Source: Osmia lignaria lignaria (Eukaryota; Arthropoda; Insecta; Hymenoptera; Megachilidae). Taken from it: a DNA stretch of 64,000 bases. Shown here piece after piece: positions 27,439-37,457 of this stretch (position 1 is its first letter; the number at the start of each line of letters is the position of its first letter). The DNA lies in assembly GCF_051020975.1 (NCBI RefSeq), contig NC_135033.1, positions 9,699,501 through 9,763,500 on the forward strand, in the 5' to 3' direction. The translations under genes were made by a program, and so were the position numbers. The notes beneath the pieces were generated by a model that had not been told where the DNA came from, did not search any database, and saw only the letters and a list, made by a program, of their open reading frames with translations.

Positions 27439-28063
27439 TTTATTATTCGTAGAAGTATAGATCTTTGCGCAAGGAAATGATCTCTCCTCTCGGCTGGTAG
27501 GTAAAAATAAATGACTCGATCACGGTGTCCTATATTTTACAAAGGAGTAAATATTTAACCCTGCAGTTCTCTTAGCTTTTATTCATATCAAGAGAAGAAT
27601 TCGTAACTTTGAAACAAGGTTGACTAGTCCGGATAAAGAAAACGTATGCCAGAAATCGAGCAGTGCAAATCAGATCAGCAGAGTTAAATAAATCTATCTG
27701 TTCGTCGATCGTCAAACACCTTTACGTACGTCGAGGTAAACGAAAGAGCGAAAGCCTCGCGTCTATTGGCGTAATTTTCTCGCGAGGCGATACCCTCGTC
27801 GCGATAAAGTCTCTCGTTTCGTTGAGCGCGAACAAGATTTCGCGACCGATTTTCTAGTGGAAGAGCAAACGGATCGACACGATTCGCGTAAACGTTGGTC
27901 GATCCATCGCGAGCAACGAACGACACTGTACAAATACCTACAACATCATCATCATCATCATTGCCATCGTCTCACCGTTTCCTCGCTCGCAGGTCTACAA
28001 CGAACTTTTTACAATCGCAGCCTCGATCAGTCGACGATGGACGATGGAAGCGGATCGTTTGTA
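27439..28063 (-). other. Probable 3' UTR of the Toll gene with poly(A) signals
   Basis: Region immediately downstream of the Toll stop. On the minus strand AATAAA occurs at 27,583-27,578 and 27,444-27,439, about 480 and 620 bases after the stop. A (CAT)6 tract lies at 27,944-27,962 and a CAA run near 27,252-27,270, just beyond. No conserved ORF is visible. The UTR extent is inferred from the motifs only. Confidence 0.4.
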
Positions 28064-31000
28064 CTAGACGAAATAAGTACGAGGATTGGCCGGATGCGTC
28101 AAGACCTCGCCAGGAGGTGCCGTTGGTACCGGTGGTTCCGGTATGGTACTGTATAGATGGCTGCCCCTGGACGAGAGGCTAGCTGGCCGCGCGTTTCCTG
28201 TGTGCAACGCGCTATAACCACCGTGTTGGAGTTGATGCTGAAGCTGGTGTTGATGTTCCGCGCCGCTGTCCTCGTCCTCGGTCCTGCTGGACGCGGAGCT
28301 GACATAGGTGGACTGGGTGGGCGTGGGCGTGGGTGCGTGCACCGGCGCGACCAAAACGCCATTAGGCTTGCTCCAGACGTCGCCGGCTGACGGGGCGGCG
28401 GTGTACCGAGTCGGTTTGCGATTTCGATCGTTCACCTTCTTGCTGTCCCGCCGTTTGCCAACGGAATCGGGCATGGCGAAACGAAGCTTCTCCCAGAACC
28501 TTTTCTCGCCCCACATGACGACGGTGCAGGTCTGTAGCAACAGCTGGAGTTCCGGATCACGGGCGGGCGCATCGGTGGCCAGCAACACGAGCACGCGCCT
28601 CTTCCTCGAACTTGGTCTGATGTTCTCGAGCGCGGTCCTCAGGGCGGCTCGAAATTCCGCGTGTTGCCACTCGTTCGCGAGGAAGACAGGGGAGAAGATG
28701 ATGACGATGCGTCTGGCGGCTGCCGCTGCCGGTGGCACCGCTTCCTGCGGTCTCGCCGGTGGCAAATCACGCCAGTGAAGGCAGAGTGCCAATCCCGATT
28801 GCTCCAGTTCGGCAGCCAGGAACCTGGAGACAAAGTCCTCGTCGCGTTCGCTGTAGACGATGTATCCGTCGTAGAGACGATCCCGCTCCTCGTCCGGCGG
28901 CGTGGTCATTTTCCCAAGTCGTAGACCGTATCGCGCGTGAGCCCAGAGACGAACGTCTTGGCGAAACGCGAACGCGAGCGCGACGAAGAGGCAAATCGCG
29001 ATCACAGCCACTAAGGCGCCGGCTAAAAGCGGGACAAAGTTACCACCTAGCAGAGGGATCTCCTGAATTCCACGGCTGACAGCCTCGGTTGACGGATCGC
29101 CGCAACGCTTCATAGCCTGAGCGAGAGTCTCGACGCCGTCGCGGCAGTACATCTTCTCCGGATCGCCGCGATGCTCGGCCAACCAACCGCGCAATTTAGC
29201 CGCGTTGCTGCACTCGCAGCTCCACGCGTTTCCTTCGAGAGCGACTTTCGCTCTGTCACCGACGCTCGGCAACGCTTCCCACGGTCGAAAGTCGACGATA
29301 CGATTGCTGTCCAACCTCAACACCTCGAGATTCTTCATTTTTCGAAAGGTCGTGTTGCCGACGGTCGCGATCGCGTTGTGATCCAGATACAATTCGGACA
29401 TTCGTTCCAGCTGATCGAACTCGAAGCCGCGCAACTCGCGGAGGGCATTGTCCTCGAGGTGAAGGACGCGCAACGCGCCCACACCGTTGAACGTGAAATT
29501 GTGAAGCGCCGCGATCCCGCTGTTGTTCAAGTACAACACCTCCAAGCGACGCTTACCGATGAACACGTGGCTGCCCAGATCGCCAAGCTCGTTCCCGTCC
29601 AGATAGATCTCCGTAGCGTCCATCGGTATCCGTTCCGGCACGTGTTTGTAACCGGCGTTCGAACAGTCCACCACGTTGCTCGACCAGCTGTGGTCGTGAT
29701 AACACGAACAATTGTCCGGGCACGTCATCTCGCAGTCGCACGCGTCGAAGTCGCAACAATGGCAGAGGGCGAAACAATGCGCGTCGTATCGGCAGAGAAA
29801 GTCCTTAGGTTTCAACGATCGCAGAGGTCGTCGCGGAGTGGCGCGAGCGTGAACCATATCGCAGGTGACCGAATCGAGATCCATCACGCGAGGATATTGC
29901 CGAAGACGGGCCATCTCGTTGATCCGCGGCAACCACTCCATCGTGCAGTCGCACAAGATCGGATTGTTACCGATGTAAAATTCAGGCAGTTCAACGTCGT
30001 CCGGTACCGTTTGCAACGCCAGACCGGTCACATCGAGATTCCTTATCTCGTTACCGTACAACACCACTTTCTGGAGGCTCCTCTTCTGTTGGAACGTACC
30101 GGAGGCGACCGTGCGTATTTTGTTGTTGTTCAGGAACAACGTTTCCACGCTGTCCGGCACGTTCGACTCGGCTATCTCGCTGATTTGGTTGTAGCTCGCG
30201 TCCAGCATCTTTATACGCAACGTGTTCCGCACCGTGTAATAATTTCCCAGCTCGCTTATCTGATTCGCGTGTATGTCGAGCCACTCTATGCTGGTCGGCA
30301 AATGACTGTAGTCGAACCAGAGCAACTTATTGTCCGAGACGTTCAGCCAGACCAGGGTGGAGAGGCTGGTGAACGCACCGCGGATCTCCGTTAGCTGATT
30401 CCCGTCCAGCCTGATGGCGCGCAACACCGTGTTGCTCGCGAACGCGCTCTGCTCCACGTGACGGATATAATTGTTCGCTAGATTCAACACTTGAAGAGCC
30501 GGTAACGCGGAAAACGCGTCACGCGACACGTTCTCCAGCTTGTTGTCCACCAATCGTAGACCGTACAGTTCGCTGAGACCGGCGAACGAGTCGTTGTCGA
30601 TTCTGGACACGTGGTTGTTGCCAAGGTCGAGGGTCTTGAGCGAACGTAGCACGCGAACCGCGTACGGGATCTCCGTGAGGTAATTGCCGCTCAGCGAGAG
30701 ATCTTGCAAGCCGGTCAGGTTGTCGAACACGTGACGATGCAACGTCCTCAGTTTGTTCGTGTCCAGGAATAGTTGGCCGAGAGTGTTCAGCCCGATCGTG
30801 TGTCCTGGATCGAACCTGGCGATCCGATTGTGCGACAGGGTCAGAGAGTGTAGATTGGTCAATGAACCGAAGCATCCGTCTATCAGGATCTCGACGTCGT
30901 TGTGCTCGAGCTTCAGAATCTGAAGGCTGTACAGGCCCTTGAACACGTGGCCGTCGATTCTAGACAGCCCGTTGAAAGACAGATCGAGAATCACGAGTCG

Positions 31001-32002
31001 TACCAATCGCGAGAATGTGTCTCGATTCACCCAGTGATTCGTCAATTCGTTGCTGCTCAAATCCAGTACTTGCAGTTCGGCGAGATTGTCCAAGAGTCCC
31101 GGTGCCAACACCGTCAACGAATTGTTGCTCAAGATCAGTTCTCTCAATTCTCTGGTCTTCGAAAACAATTCCGGCGGCAAAGCGACCAATTTGTTGCTGG
31201 ACATGTTTAACGAACGAAGCGCGGTCAGACCGGCGAGCGCGTGATCATCCACCGCGTCGATCGCGTTCTCCTGTAACCTCAGCACCGTTAGGCTTCGCAA
31301 ATTGCTCAGAACTCGATCCGGTAACGCGGCGAGGTCGTTGTTGCTCAGATCCAACACCTCCAGGCTAGGCGTGCACGATTCCACCCAGTCGGCGAAGCCG
31401 AGCGATTCCATGTCCTGTAACTTGTTGCGCGTCAAGTTCAGAGTGGCCAGACTCTGGACCGGGCAGAACAATTCGGACGGCAGGGTCCAGAGATTATTGT
31501 CCGAGAGATCGAGATGCTGCAAGCTGGTGAGACCGCGAAGCGAGTCACGGTGTAGCTCCAAAGTCATGGCCGACCAGTCGCCGTTGTGCGTTCTCACGGA
31601 TAAACTTCTCAAATTGTGCGCCGAGGAGAATACACCGGCCGGCAGGTTGCGGATCTTGCAGTAATCCACGCGAAGCTTCTGCAACCGTGGCAGCGGCGAG
31701 AAGAAACCGCGGGGGCCGTCTATTTGACTCTCGAAGAACAACACGTCGCTGCATTCCAACGCCAAAGAGCTGATCGAGTCCACTTGAATAGTAGAGAGAT
31801 TGCCAATTAGACCGGGCACGTTTGCGATAGTCCTGACCCTACACCCGAGCTCTTTCTCTCCCTCGTCTCCGTCCTTTTTCCACTCGCAGCCGCTCGGTGC
31901 CTCTAGGCTTGTGATGCTTCGTCCGTGGATCGGACCACTGCTGGCCAACAGACACCAGACGATCCCCAACAGGGCCAACGGACGCCGCTGCGTCGATTCC
32001 AT
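28064..32002 (-). CDS. 18w: Toll-family receptor, 18-wheeler/Toll-7 type
   Basis: Single uninterrupted coding exon of 1312 residues. Type I membrane receptor that binds extracellular ligands or partner Tolls and signals through a cytoplasmic TIR domain; long Tolls of this type act in epithelial patterning, adhesion and immunity. Seen: signal peptide (about 1-27, hydrophobic core LALLGIVWCLLASS); about 24 LRRs (roughly 95-670); LRRCT with CDCTMEW near 683; Cys-rich LRRNT (CHCCDFDACDCEMTC) near 750-770; 5 LRRs; second LRRCT near 925-955; membrane helix about 990-1013; TIR about 1040-1185; a 130-residue tail rich in Gln, His, Ser and Pro. The start is the ATG at 32,002: the frame opens further upstream, but only with a GTG, and this ATG directly precedes the signal peptide (A at -3, G at +4). 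The 18w/Toll-7 assignment rests on LELHRDSLRGL, CPVQSLATLNLTRNKLQ and RDLPP in the TIR. Toll-6 or Tollo is less likely; Toll-7 versus 18w cannot be settled by eye. Confidence 0.93.
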   Translation of the reverse strand: MESTQRRPLALLGIVWCLLASSGPIHGRSITSLEAPSGCEWKKDGDEGEKELGCRVRTIANVPGLIGNLSTIQVDSISSLALECSDVLFFESQIDGPRGFFSPLPRLQKLRVDYCKIRNLPAGVFSSAHNLRSLSVRTHNGDWSAMTLELHRDSLRGLTSLQHLDLSDNNLWTLPSELFCPVQSLATLNLTRNKLQDMESLGFADWVESCTPSLEVLDLSNNDLAALPDRVLSNLRSLTVLRLQENAIDAVDDHALAGLTALRSLNMSSNKLVALPPELFSKTRELRELILSNNSLTVLAPGLLDNLAELQVLDLSSNELTNHWVNRDTFSRLVRLVILDLSFNGLSRIDGHVFKGLYSLQILKLEHNDVEILIDGCFGSLTNLHSLTLSHNRIARFDPGHTIGLNTLGQLFLDTNKLRTLHRHVFDNLTGLQDLSLSGNYLTEIPYAVRVLRSLKTLDLGNNHVSRIDNDSFAGLSELYGLRLVDNKLENVSRDAFSALPALQVLNLANNYIRHVEQSAFASNTVLRAIRLDGNQLTEIRGAFTSLSTLVWLNVSDNKLLWFDYSHLPTSIEWLDIHANQISELGNYYTVRNTLRIKMLDASYNQISEIAESNVPDSVETLFLNNNKIRTVASGTFQQKRSLQKVVLYGNEIRNLDVTGLALQTVPDDVELPEFYIGNNPILCDCTMEWLPRINEMARLRQYPRVMDLDSVTCDMVHARATPRRPLRSLKPKDFLCRYDAHCFALCHCCDFDACDCEMTCPDNCSCYHDHSWSSNVVDCSNAGYKHVPERIPMDATEIYLDGNELGDLGSHVFIGKRRLEVLYLNNSGIAALHNFTFNGVGALRVLHLEDNALRELRGFEFDQLERMSELYLDHNAIATVGNTTFRKMKNLEVLRLDSNRIVDFRPWEALPSVGDRAKVALEGNAWSCECSNAAKLRGWLAEHRGDPEKMYCRDGVETLAQAMKRCGDPSTEAVSRGIQEIPLLGGNFVPLLAGALVAVIAICLFVALAFAFRQDVRLWAHARYGLRLGKMTTPPDEERDRLYDGYIVYSERDEDFVSRFLAAELEQSGLALCLHWRDLPPARPQEAVPPAAAAARRIVIIFSPVFLANEWQHAEFRAALRTALENIRPSSRKRRVLVLLATDAPARDPELQLLLQTCTVVMWGEKRFWEKLRFAMPDSVGKRRDSKKVNDRNRKPTRYTAAPSAGDVWSKPNGVLVAPVHAPTPTPTQSTYVSSASSRTEDEDSGAEHQHQLQHQLQHGGYSALHTGNARPASLSSRGSHLYSTIPEPPVPTAPPGEVLTHPANPRTYFV
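28460..28880 (-). other. TIR domain of the Toll receptor, divergent box 2
   Basis: Cytoplasmic TIR signalling domain, residues about 1040-1185. Box 1 reads YDGYIVYS, close to the usual YDAYVSYS. Box 2 keeps Arg1078-Asp1079 (RDLPP), but the following BB-loop and helix region is Ala/Pro rich (ARPQEAVPPAAAAA) where most Tolls have a charged or polar helix. Box 3 is intact (FWEKLRFAMPD from 1169). Frame and flanking motifs are intact, so this is natural divergence and not a frameshift. Related divergence after RDLPP is, as I recall it, also present in fly 18-wheeler. Confidence 0.85.
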
Positions 32003-32760
32003 TCTCGTCGTCTTCTTCGAAACAACTGGACTTGCTTTGCGATCGGTTAACAACCTCGTACCGTCGTCACGCACTCATAGTCACTCGACACAACACCACT
32101 TCGTTCGATCGGTTTCCAAACGCGCGAACGACGGAAGAAAAATCAGAGCGTAACTTGGATGTCCTCCGCCGTCGGCAGGGATACGATCTCACACTGACCG
32201 ATACACTAATAATCGAGAACGCTAGTCGAACTAGTCCGACGACGGTGTTGGTGCTCGAACGAGGAACGCGAACACCGATCTGTCATAACCACGAGATCGC
32301 GAGGACGGTTCGTATCGCGTGTAAAAACTCGTTAAGAGCGCGCGTTGCTCCTCGTGAGAAAGTACGTGCGCGACTTGTACGGACTTGGATCCAAACGCGA
32401 CGTCGACATTCCACCAAGAACGTCGGACGGCAACTGACTCCGACGCCGAATCCCTATTCCAACGACGCTCACGCACCCTGTATGACTAGCGGCGTGCACC
32501 AACCCCCCACTCTTCACCCCACCATGGGCCAATTTTACCTCCACCACCCGGACCATCTATCCCTCCAACGCTCTCCCCGACTCAATTCCCTCCCGTTGAA
32601 TACGCTACACCGCGCCGCTATAGTAAATACCCGGCCCGGTCCGACTCGGCTCCGCTCCGTAAACGCGCGCACACAACCAGCCACCGTCAGTCGAAACGGT
32701 GAAGAGCGAAAGAGACTTCCTCGGCGAAGATGCAACAAACCAGCTGACTGACAACACTAC
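32003..32760 (-). promoter_or_regulatory. Toll 5' leader and likely promoter region
   Basis: Upstream of the Toll ATG on the minus strand. An upstream ATG at 32,078-32,076 opens a four-codon uORF (ATG AGT GCG TGA) that closes at 32,067; it matters only if the transcript includes it. Further up, a GC-rich stretch contains an A/T-rich TATTTACTATA segment near 32,620-32,632 and a TCAGTC initiator-like sequence near 32,745. The transcription start site, and any 5' UTR intron, cannot be fixed from sequence alone. Confidence 0.3.
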
Positions 32761-33966
32761 TTACTAGGTAAACACCAAACTGGTTCCTAGGAGTACGGAC
32801 GCGCATTTATCAACCGGCGGCGCGCCTCTCCCCGTCTTCCAGGCTTCCCTCCCCTTTCCCTCGGGCTTCTTCACTCGAGAACAACTCTTCAACGGGGTTG
32901 TCTCCTCGCCGTTTCCTCGTCCTCTTACGCTTTCGAACGGACAACCCTCGTGATTTGTTGTATCTCGCCCCACCGCCTTTCTTTTCAACCATCATTTGTA
33001 CTTTGACACTTCCGGTTAGCCAGAGTGGGGGAACAGAGGCAGGACTTTTCTAACAAGTTTTTTCACGATCGAACGATGAAACACACCTTGTTGTTCGGGT
33101 TACCGCCTCGCGAGTGGCAGAGTTCAACGGAGGGATGGTCGAAGTTGAAAGTTTTTAGGTTTCTTTCAGAGCGAACGAGAAACCGTGTTCAGATCGTTGG
33201 AAAGAAAAATACGGTTTTCTATTTGAAAAGAAAGCTTAATGGTACTTTGTAATTGCGCGAACGGGAATCGCTGCTACGCTTGGATAAGGTATAATTAATC
33301 GAACGTGCTAGCTCGAACGAGCGTTATGAATGAACGGCGAAGAAAGTATGCGTAAGGGAAGAAATATGAAACACTGAGAATTCGAAGGATGCGTTTCACT
33401 AAACTATTCGCTTAATTGCCTAATTTCCCATCGCGAGGATTCAGAGATCATTAGGGGGATAAGATTCTGTGAGGTCGTAATCTGTTATCATCAAGAATTT
33501 TAATGAACGACAAAGGAAGATTCATCGGGATAATGCACGAGCACGGAAAAGTTAAAAATCTATTCTATTTTATAATATTTCTTTCAACCCTCGAAAGAAA
33601 AAGAGTTTCCTATTATCACTCCAATTTGATAAAAACGAGTACACACTTAGTAGTAACACGGTATTTGTACGTTAGACAAGTTTCGTGAGCGATAATACTT
33701 AAAAGTCTGCCAGGGATGCTGACCGAACGTGTTAACACCCATTACCGTCTCCCATTCAATGCGATCCAGAAAGATTAACACCTCTTCGTTTCCCCTCCGT
33801 GTGATCCAGAAACGCAACTTCCAGCTTTACAAATGTAAACAGGTATCAATACTCATCCTAACGCGAATGAATTGAAAATACCGTACCGAAAAAGTTCCTT
33901 TTTTAAAATCGAAACGTTCTTTTCACGTTAGGGGTAGTTTCGAGGAATTACATTAGCCAGGTACGT

Positions 33967-33976
33967 GGCGCCATCT
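33967..33976 (-). promoter_or_regulatory. CTCF-like site upstream of the Toll gene
   Basis: Minus strand reads AGATGGCGCC, matching the core AGRTGGCGC of the insect CTCF motif as I recall it. It is about 2 kb upstream of the Toll ATG, a plausible insulator position. Single-motif evidence only. Confidence 0.3.
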
Positions 33977-34001
33977 ATTCTGCGGTCCTCAAACTATGCC
34001 A

Positions 34002-34010
34002 GGAATCCCC
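34002..34010 (-). promoter_or_regulatory. NF-kB-like site upstream of the Toll gene
   Basis: Minus strand reads GGGGATTCC, 9 of 10 positions of GGGRNWYYCC, about 2 kb upstream of the Toll start and 26 bases from the CTCF-like site. A chance match is quite possible. Confidence 0.15.
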
Positions 34011-37000
34011 GGAAAAATTAGAAATTTTTCAAACTTTGAAAGTACAAGATAGAAGTTCGATAAATATTACACAAGCGATTTTTTTCATTTATTCACTTTG
34101 ACGTGTAATATGATCCGATCTCAACCGGCAAACTTTATCAACATCATTATTCTTCTTACATTCGTACGAAAGAAAGTATGTATAAAGTAAGAGATATAAG
34201 AGCACAGGTAAGACGATGAATCAGAGCAGAAGTGTGCCGGACGAGGACGTGGGATTATAAATTCGAAGGCACGGCATGGCGCGCACAATGACGAATGGAG
34301 GCGTTCACGGAGCCGAGCACGCCGCGTTTCCACACTTCATTACGTATTTACGGGTTGTCAAGGTGATATCACTTCCTGGTGATCCCGGTCAAAGATTAAC
34401 CGACTCGCGTGCCAATTGGAATCCTTGATCAACTCGGTCAAACTCGCTTTCGGACCGGTGAAACTTGAAATCGCTTAATCAAGTTGTTTCTATTTTCTTT
34501 CACCGTTCAGCGTCGTTGAAATCGTTGAAAATCATTTTAAATCCGATACAACCCTCGTAATAGCTTACGTAACCATTGAATTTTTCAAAACTACCCTGAC
34601 AATTCGGCGCGTATCGCGTTTCTCGAAGTACCCGAAGAGGTACTCGAGGAAAATTTCAAACGCGTCGGTGACGTAAGTACTCGCCGTTATTCGGCTGCTT
34701 AAGCTAATCGCGGAGGATCGGGAACGCATTAACGAGAATTGCTTGGACTAACAGAGAAGATAACCAGTTCGAGATAACAATGGCTTAGGTGTTTGCTACG
34801 TCTCCGTTGAACATTTGAATTCCAAAATACACCGATCAGACGAATGAACGATAACGTTTTCGAAACGTTAGAAAGTTCGCCATTCGATGACATACGAGTA
34901 ACTCGAAATAACAAATGGAATTAGAAAAATTCCACGAAACTCCGAGCGTCGCGTCGGACGAAAGAAGGAGCATTACTTTAGTTTGGTCGTTGACTTTATC
35001 GCTTAACAGGTCGATTTCATCAACGTGCCGCAAGCAGACGGGTTACAGGTGGTCCAGTGAAGTTTACAGTTTCATTAGATTTACAAGGAACGAAGAGGCG
35101 GTTTCGTGGCACACTTTCTTCCTCGAACGGTTCACGATTTCTAACCTGCCTCGTTACACCGGCTCTATTCTTCGATCGTGTAACAATAAAGCGTTTTCGA
35201 AGCGACGTGAAAAAAGTAGCTTGACCGTACATGGAGAATATATTGAGGCATAAATCGTTCCTCGTTACGACCCGGTGTATTCGAGGATGCGATACTTGCC
35301 AGCTTTCAATTTCGTTGCTAACAACGAACCGGACAGCTAATATAATAACTCGAGAAATAAATTCTACGTCCCTTTGAAGATTCGTTCGTTTTTATTGGAC
35401 GCTCCCACAATGGACGATAAATCGATTTTAAATAATAAAGAAGGTATCCGTACGATGTTTCTAAAGTGCTTGCAATAATTTACTTACAACAAAGATTTCC
35501 GAAAGAAATTCAATTCTTTATGTTGATTTGAGGACTTTTCGTCGAGGACTTTCCAGTCAACTTTTGTACATAATTTAAAAGAAGAAATCAGATATCCGTC
35601 TTCCTAATGTATTCTACCGTGGAAGAAAATTGAAATTGTTTGCAGAAAGAGACTGAAATTCTATTTCCCTATGGAAACTTGTAAACTAACAACAGCAACG
35701 GTATACAAGCTCGAATATGGCCGAGATATTTCGTGGCAACAACCTGAAACCTTTTCCGCAACGTTTCATCGAGAAAATTTATTCGAATAACCACGGTGAA
35801 CTGGCGCAATAACGCTTGATATATCCTCTTTAATATCCTGCTCTCGCGTCTACCTCAAACACCAGAATTTTCTCCGGAAAATCTAATCCTTTGCTTGGCA
35901 GGGCAAATCCCGTGGAAGTAGCGCGAAACGGTTCGCCGTGAAATCCTCTTTAGCGAGGCAAGGTTAGCGAGAATCTCCGTAGATAGGGCAGCAAACGGCC
36001 AGCTATACGTGTATATCCGATCGGTCGACGGAAGTCGTCTATCGGCCATTCCACGGGACCTAAGGATTTCCGTGTAGAATCGATCGATCCAACTGACGAC
36101 CAGCAGGCGACCGAACGCGGTGCACTTTCACTCGTGGCTCATCTGGGCTGGTTCAACGAGGAAAACTGCATCGTGTCATGATGCACCGGAACATTAGCAT
36201 ACAGGACACCTGAATGCTATCCGGTAGAAAGTTTCAATAGAAGTCACCAACTGTACAATCGTATTTTTATCTAATCGAATTATTATGATTACTTTGAGTT
36301 CGAAACGAGAACGGAATTGAAAATACATTCAACCCTCTGCGAGCAAACCGGGTGGACACGTTATTGTTCTCTCTTTCTTCTTCTCTAGATTATTGTTTCC
36401 AAGGAATAATTCTGCTAAGACATCGCAATTGTGTATCGCGTTGAAAATTGTACAAGTAACTGATCTGATTTGTGGAGAACGTGACTGGAGAGTGAATTTC
36501 TACTTTCACCTTCAGTGCCGATTGTTTGCTCGTTGCCGGAGCACCGTGAACGAGATTCGATTATGATCTTATTGTATCAGAGAAAGGCTATTGTAAATGG
36601 GTTGTAGATTGGAAGAGGGATGATGAAAATATTAACATTGTTGATAACTTGTAGGTGGAATCGTATGATCGACGCGCTTATGAAATTCTCGCGCGCCTTA
36701 CGATCGGTCGTTCGTTGCATACCAACGACTGGGTCGCGACACGTGGCAAGTTGCATCCTCGGATACCTGAAACGTGTCGGCAGATGCACCGTGACCGACA
36801 CCGTGACGTTTCTCGTGCATGCACTGTAGCAATGTTCGCAGGCGGAGCTTTGCTGGTGGAAAGACCGCCTGCAAGACCGCCCCTGTATGCATCGTTTCAT
36901 CGCCCCGTCAACGTTGCGTGCACCAGGATGCACGCGAGTGCACACGCGTGCCTCTTCGACGTATCTACCTGGTGCAGCCGTTAATTTTCGGCAATCGGTC

Positions 37001-37151
37001 GCTGCTTGCCAGATGGCTCGTCTAAACCGATCGAATAACCTGACGACACCTCCGAATGGATCGCAATCACTCTAAGATTACAAAAGGATGAATATTTAAA
37101 GGGTAATACTTGCTATGTTAGATAGAGGATCGAGACGCGTCGAAGATACCG

Positions 37152-37457
37152 ATGAATCCGCGCGGAAGGTCTGAGAGCTTCCCTGGCGGCGAGCTACTCG
37201 AATTCCCGGCGTCGTTCACGGATCACGCGAGGCCCCGGATATCCGGGGAGTTTCATGTAATTTCGAGAATACTTGGCACGCCCGGAGGTAAATATCTATC
37301 GGCTATTTCGAAGCTATTCGATGCACAAGTTGCCCGACAACGAACGTACCAACCCCCGATCGGGTACACCGAGAAACCTAACTTCTCCGAAAGGTTTATC
37401 GAAGACGTCCTCGACTCCTTCGTTCCATTAATGACACTCGAAAAGATTCTACCTTAA
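37152..37457 (+). CDS. Unassigned 101-codon ORF
   Basis: ATG-initiated frame (starting MNPRGRSESFPGGELL) with mixed, non-repetitive composition. It contains the CCCCGGAT/ATCCGGGG palindrome. No family recognised and no promoter or splice context; ORFs of similar length arise by chance in this CpG-rich sequence. Confidence 0.1.
   Translation: MNPRGRSESFPGGELLEFPASFTDHARPRISGEFHVISRILGTPGGKYLSAISKLFDAQVARQRTYQPPIGYTEKPNFSERFIEDVLDSFVPLMTLEKILP
37233..37248. repeat. 16-bp perfect palindrome
   Basis: CCCCGGAT followed by ATCCGGGG. About one 16-bp palindrome is expected by chance in a window this size, so little weight. Confidence 0.6.

Noticed and set aside
29171..30394. 407-codon plus-strand ORF
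   Set aside because: Exact antisense of the Toll leucine-rich repeats; the open frame follows from the repeat codons on the other strand and has no domain of its own.
32003..32074. 24-residue N-terminal extension of the Toll protein
   Set aside because: It begins with GTG; the ATG at 32,002 sits directly before a normal signal peptide.
34590..34673. Acidic open frame running into GTAAGT
   Set aside because: No ATG and no credible acceptor upstream.
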